A stretch of 64,000 bases of DNA from Pseudomonas citri (GTDB lineage: Bacteria; Pseudomonadota; Gammaproteobacteria; Pseudomonadales; Pseudomonadaceae). Made by a program: the position numbers and the translations under genes. Below are positions 61,129-64,000 of the stretch, in pieces (the first letter of the stretch is position 1; each line of letters starts with the position of its first letter). Under the pieces are notes generated by a model that did no database searches, was not told the DNA's origin, and saw nothing but the letters and a program-made list of their open reading frames with translations. The stretch covers positions 186,001 to 250,000 of the forward strand of contig NZ_JAODAB010000002.1 of assembly GCF_025336485.1 (NCBI RefSeq), given 5' to 3'.

Positions 61129-63222
61129 TCAGTCCGGCTTGCCGTCAACCACGCCGGCGGTGTTATCCAACAGGCTCTTGGTGGCCGTCTGCAAGAACGA
61201 CTCAAGTTGCAGCTTCATCTGCGCGGTGCCCGGTGCATCCGGGATAATTTCCGCATGCGGGTTGGCGCCCAGCTCATAGCGGTACATCTTCGCTGGCATT
61301 TCCTTGTCTTTCGGCAACACCAGGATCTGATCGTCGCGCACGATCGCCGTGGTCTGCTCGCTGCCCGACGGCTTGATCACACCAAAACCGGTATCGCCCT
61401 GCGGCAGGTTCAACAGGTCGCGGCCCCAGCACTGGTTGCGCACCTGGCCGCCGATCCGGCCCATGATGGTTGGGACGATATCGACCTGGGTGCCCACGGT
61501 GTGGCTACGCTGGCCAAACTTTTCCTGGATGCCCGGGCCGATCAATAGCAACGGTACGTTGAAACGGCCCAGGTCCATTTCGGTGATCTGCCGTTCGTTA
61601 CCAAAGCCATGGTCGCCGACCACGACGAACAGGGTTTCCTTGAAGTAAGGCTCCTTGCGCGCCTTCTCGAAGAACTGGCCAAGCGCCCAGTCGGCGTAGC
61701 GCATGGCGGTCAAGTGTTCATTCAGACTGCCACGGTCGGTGACCCGCTCCACCGGCAACGGTGTCGGCAGTGCATACGGCGTGTGGTTGGACAGGGTTTG
61801 CAGCAAGGCATAGAACGGCTTGCCGTTTTCCCGCGCCTTGAGCTCGATCAGGCCACGGTCGAACATGTCCTGGTCGGAGACGCCCCAGGTCGGGTCGGAA
61901 AACACCGGGTTCACGAAATCGTTGCGCCCGATGAAATTGGTCATGCCCTGGTTGCTGAAGAAACCCGACTGGTTGTCCCAGGCGAAATCGCCGTTGTAGA
62001 CATAGACGTCGTCGTAGTCGCGGGCGCTGAGCAACTGTGGCAGGCCCGACAGCTTGTGGCTGCCCTCGGGCGTCTGCATCAGGTATTCGAAGCCCGGCAG
62101 GTTCGGGAAGCACGCCATGGTGGCGAACATGCCCTGGTGGGTGTGGGTACCGTTGGAGAAGAAGCGGTCGAACAGCAAGCCTTCCTTGGACAGCTTGTCC
62201 AGGTAAGGGGTGATGTTGCCCGGCGCGCCCAGGGCCCCGACCGAGTGCCCGGCCATGCTTTCCATGAGGATCACGACGACGTTCTTGATCGGCAGCGTCT
62301 TGTCGGCCGGCGGCGTGTAGTCACGACGCACGGCGGCTGTCGCGGTGTCCACCAGCTTGTCGTCGGACATGACCAGCATGTCGCGCACGGTCTGCTGCGC
62401 CAGTGGCTGCTCCAGGGTGGCTTTCCAGATGTTGTCGCGGTCTTCGGACATCCGGCTCTTGGCCGCCGCCACCAGCGACAACGTACCGTTGAGGCCCAGT
62501 TGGTTGGCGAAGTTCGAATCGGTGGTGTAGACGTCGCCCCAACGCAGCGGTGGCCCCTGGCGCAGGGTGCCACGGGCCGCCGTCACGGCCACCAGCAGGC
62601 AGACCAGGAACACCGCGACGCGGCTGTACCATGGGGCGACCTGACGCACACCGATGCTGCCGCCGCTGAACGGCCCGCGCGGCCGGGTCGCGCGGTCGGC
62701 GCCCTTGAAGGCCAGGCTCAGGATCAGCGTGCCGCCCGCCCAGGCCAACAGGTAACGCACTACCGGGAAACCATACCAGAGCATGCTCATCACGGTTTTC
62801 GGGTCTTCCTTCACATACTGGAAGACCAGGCCGTTGAGGCGCTGGTGGAATTCACGGTAGAAGTCCATCTCCATCAAGCCCAGGAACAACGCGATGCTCG
62901 AGGTGACCGTCAGCCAGAAACGAAAGAAACCGCGAGCCGCCATGGCCCGGGGGCTGAACAAAGCCAGCAGCAGCGGGACGCTGAGGTACACCACCAGGCG
63001 CAGGTCGAAACGCAAGCCGTTGGCGAACGCCTCGATGAAAGTCGACGCCGGGGTATCGAGGATCATCTCGCGGTTGTAGACCAGCAGCGCCAGGCGCAGC
63101 AGGCTGAACATGACCATCATCACCAAGGCACAGAGCAACGTGTAGGCCAAGTGTGATTTGACGGTCGGTTGCAGCAAGCGATGCGTAGTGCGCTGCTGAC
63201 TCAGGGCGTCCGGGATTGCCAT
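61129..63222 (-). CDS. LTA-synthase-family membrane sulfatase
   Basis: About 697 residues. Five N-terminal membrane helices (to about residue 215) are followed by a periplasmic alkaline-phosphatase-superfamily domain: VVVILMESMAGHSVGALG, the likely nucleophile Thr in FFSNGTHTHQGMFAT and the metal site VVVGDHGFGNERQ. Gram-negative members move phosphoglycerol or phosphoethanolamine groups onto glucans or lipids; the acceptor here is unknown. I use ATG 63222 (MAIPDALSQQRT); a TTG 33 bases upstream is in frame. Confidence 0.85.
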   Translation of the reverse strand: MAIPDALSQQRTTHRLLQPTVKSHLAYTLLCALVMMVMFSLLRLALLVYNREMILDTPASTFIEAFANGLRFDLRLVVYLSVPLLLALFSPRAMAARGFFRFWLTVTSSIALFLGLMEMDFYREFHQRLNGLVFQYVKEDPKTVMSMLWYGFPVVRYLLAWAGGTLILSLAFKGADRATRPRGPFSGGSIGVRQVAPWYSRVAVFLVCLLVAVTAARGTLRQGPPLRWGDVYTTDSNFANQLGLNGTLSLVAAAKSRMSEDRDNIWKATLEQPLAQQTVRDMLVMSDDKLVDTATAAVRRDYTPPADKTLPIKNVVVILMESMAGHSVGALGAPGNITPYLDKLSKEGLLFDRFFSNGTHTHQGMFATMACFPNLPGFEYLMQTPEGSHKLSGLPQLLSARDYDDVYVYNGDFAWDNQSGFFSNQGMTNFIGRNDFVNPVFSDPTWGVSDQDMFDRGLIELKARENGKPFYALLQTLSNHTPYALPTPLPVERVTDRGSLNEHLTAMRYADWALGQFFEKARKEPYFKETLFVVVGDHGFGNERQITEMDLGRFNVPLLLIGPGIQEKFGQRSHTVGTQVDIVPTIMGRIGGQVRNQCWGRDLLNLPQGDTGFGVIKPSGSEQTTAIVRDDQILVLPKDKEMPAKMYRYELGANPHAEIIPDAPGTAQMKLQLESFLQTATKSLLDNTAGVVDGKPD

Positions 63223-63490
63223 GTCGTTTAAGGACCTATTGGAGTTAAGTGACAAAAAGAAACAACGGCGCGCCCTCTGTTGGCCAATGCATGGCCCCGG
63301 GGCTTGCGCGAGTGGGCAAATGTTGCACGAACGGCGGTGGCATTGCCATTAAATAACCGGCGGCAATAAAAGCGCGGGAGATTGTCCGTAAGGTTTTGTG
63401 AAAATTTCGTTCAATGAATATTCAGAAACACAAAAAACCCAGATTTCCTCCGTCACTGAGGCGAACCCCGTTGTAGCGAGGGAGGCTCAT

Positions 63491-63514
63491 GTGGGAGCAA
63501 AGCTTGCTCCCACA
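63491..63514. repeat. Palindromic REP
   Basis: GTGGGAGCAAAGCTTGCTCC followed by CACA forms a near-perfect hairpin in the 330-base gap before the sulfatase-like gene; the rest of the gap (63223-63480) shows nothing else I can name. Confidence 0.75.
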
Positions 63515-63521
63515 GATAAAT

Positions 63522-63548
63522 CCCCCGGCTCCGGGGAATTCCCGGGGG
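63522..63548 (-). terminator. Hairpin after the proline-rich lipoprotein gene
   Basis: CCCCCGG/CCGGGGG with a 13-base loop sits 1 base after the stop codon, followed by ATTTA on the minus strand. The weak T-tract makes it a tentative terminator. Confidence 0.45.
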
Positions 63549-63549
63549 C

Positions 63550-63957
63550 TTAATGAAACTGCCGCCCCAACCCCGCCGGCACGCCTTCGATGGTGGTGTC
63601 CTCCCACGGCCCGTTCGGGCTGACGGAGCGGCTCCAGCCGTTGTTCCAGCGGTAGTAGGTGCGTTGGCGATAGAAGGTGTTGGTCTGGTTGTCCAGCACA
63701 TAGACCCCCAGCTTGGCGTCCCAATGGCTGTTGCCGCCCGGTGGCGGGGCGAAACTGGCGGAAGTACGCGGCAGCGGCTTGCTCGGCTTGTTCGGAGTCA
63801 CTGGCTTGCCCGGCGGTGTCGACGGGCCCGGCTTGTGGGTCGGGGTCGACGGCGTGATGGGCGGCAGCGGTGCCGAAGGCTCCGGTGGGCGCTGGACCGC
63901 ACAAGCGCTCAGGCCCAGGACGAGGGTGAGCAAGGTGATACGAGCGATGGCGGTCAT
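63550..63957 (-). CDS. Proline-rich putative lipoprotein
   Basis: A protein of 135 residues with a signal peptide and lipobox LGLSAC (Cys 19). Residues 23-75 are rich in Pro, Ser, Thr and Lys and probably form an extended spacer. The C-terminal 60 residues (HWDAKLGVYVLDNQTNTFYRQ, RWNNGWSRSVSPNGPWE) form a compact beta-type domain. AGGAATT lies upstream of the ATG. No function is known. Only 43 bases remain beyond it. Confidence 0.8.
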   Translation of the reverse strand: MTAIARITLLTLVLGLSACAVQRPPEPSAPLPPITPSTPTHKPGPSTPPGKPVTPNKPSKPLPRTSASFAPPPGGNSHWDAKLGVYVLDNQTNTFYRQRTYYRWNNGWSRSVSPNGPWEDTTIEGVPAGLGRQFH

Positions 63958-64000
63958 GGTGCGAATTCCTGTTATTTGTCCGGGCTGTCGATGATCAATT

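Overview
The window looks like a chromosomal segment of a fluorescent Pseudomonas. The gene order wzz - ihfB - rpsA - cmk - aroA - hisC - pheA - serC - gyrA - mtnA - MTA deaminase - ubiG - mupP - yciK is the P. aeruginosa order as I know it. The core genes are GC-rich, REP elements of the Pseudomonas type (GTGGGAGCAAGCTTGC-like) punctuate the intergenic gaps, and a three-gene NAGGN osmolyte module is present. No rRNA, tRNA, CRISPR array, prophage or intact insertion sequence was seen.

Positions 1 to 18.6 kb, minus strand: an O-antigen cluster of the Wzx/Wzy/Wzz type. Read in transcription order it is wzz, a strong terminator, then wbpA-B-C-D-E, wzy, wzx, hisH2, hisF2, a decayed secreted-protein gene, wbpG, a GT4 transferase, wbpI, a second GT4 transferase, and then a PglC-like initiating sugar-phosphate transferase, a PglD-like acetyltransferase and a truncated PglE-like aminotransferase at the left edge. 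The first part matches the P. aeruginosa O5 layout for UDP-diacetamido-mannuronic acid and its acetamidino derivative. The end carries a bacillosamine-type module where O5 has wbpK and wbpL. The middle of the cluster is visibly more AT-rich than the flanks.

18.7 to 31 kb, minus strand: a LapA-domain protein, ihfB, a small lipoprotein, rpsA with a structured leader, then a tight aromatic amino acid and serine block (serC, pheA, hisC2, fused tyrA-aroA, cmk) with overlapping or nearly touching genes, and gyrA with a long structured leader.

31 to 41 kb: methionine salvage (mtnA diverging from an MTA deaminase), ubiG, the murein-recycling phosphatase mupP, an SDR (yciK), a soluble GGDEF protein with an I-site, a TenA/heme-oxygenase-fold protein and a membrane PAS-GGDEF-EAL protein.

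41 to 53.9 kb: an operon of trhO, a DsbA-family protein and an ABC exporter; a terminator and a REP pair split by a 140-bp MITE; bolA, a DUF2059 protein, fumC, an EamA transporter, a thiolase, a polyphosphate:AMP phosphotransferase and mnmC.

54 to 64 kb: the NAGGN osmoprotectant genes (amidotransferase, GNAT/ATP-grasp synthetase, M42 peptidase), a YheU protein whose 3' end overlaps a convergent CsrA-family gene (rsmI-like), a YnfA membrane protein, an SDR, a 50-residue DUF3309 peptide, an LTA-synthase-like sulfatase and a proline-rich lipoprotein. Most of the window is well-understood core genome. The parts most worth a second look are the hybrid O-antigen cluster, the decayed gene inside it, the MITE in a REP pair and the structured leaders of rpsA and gyrA.
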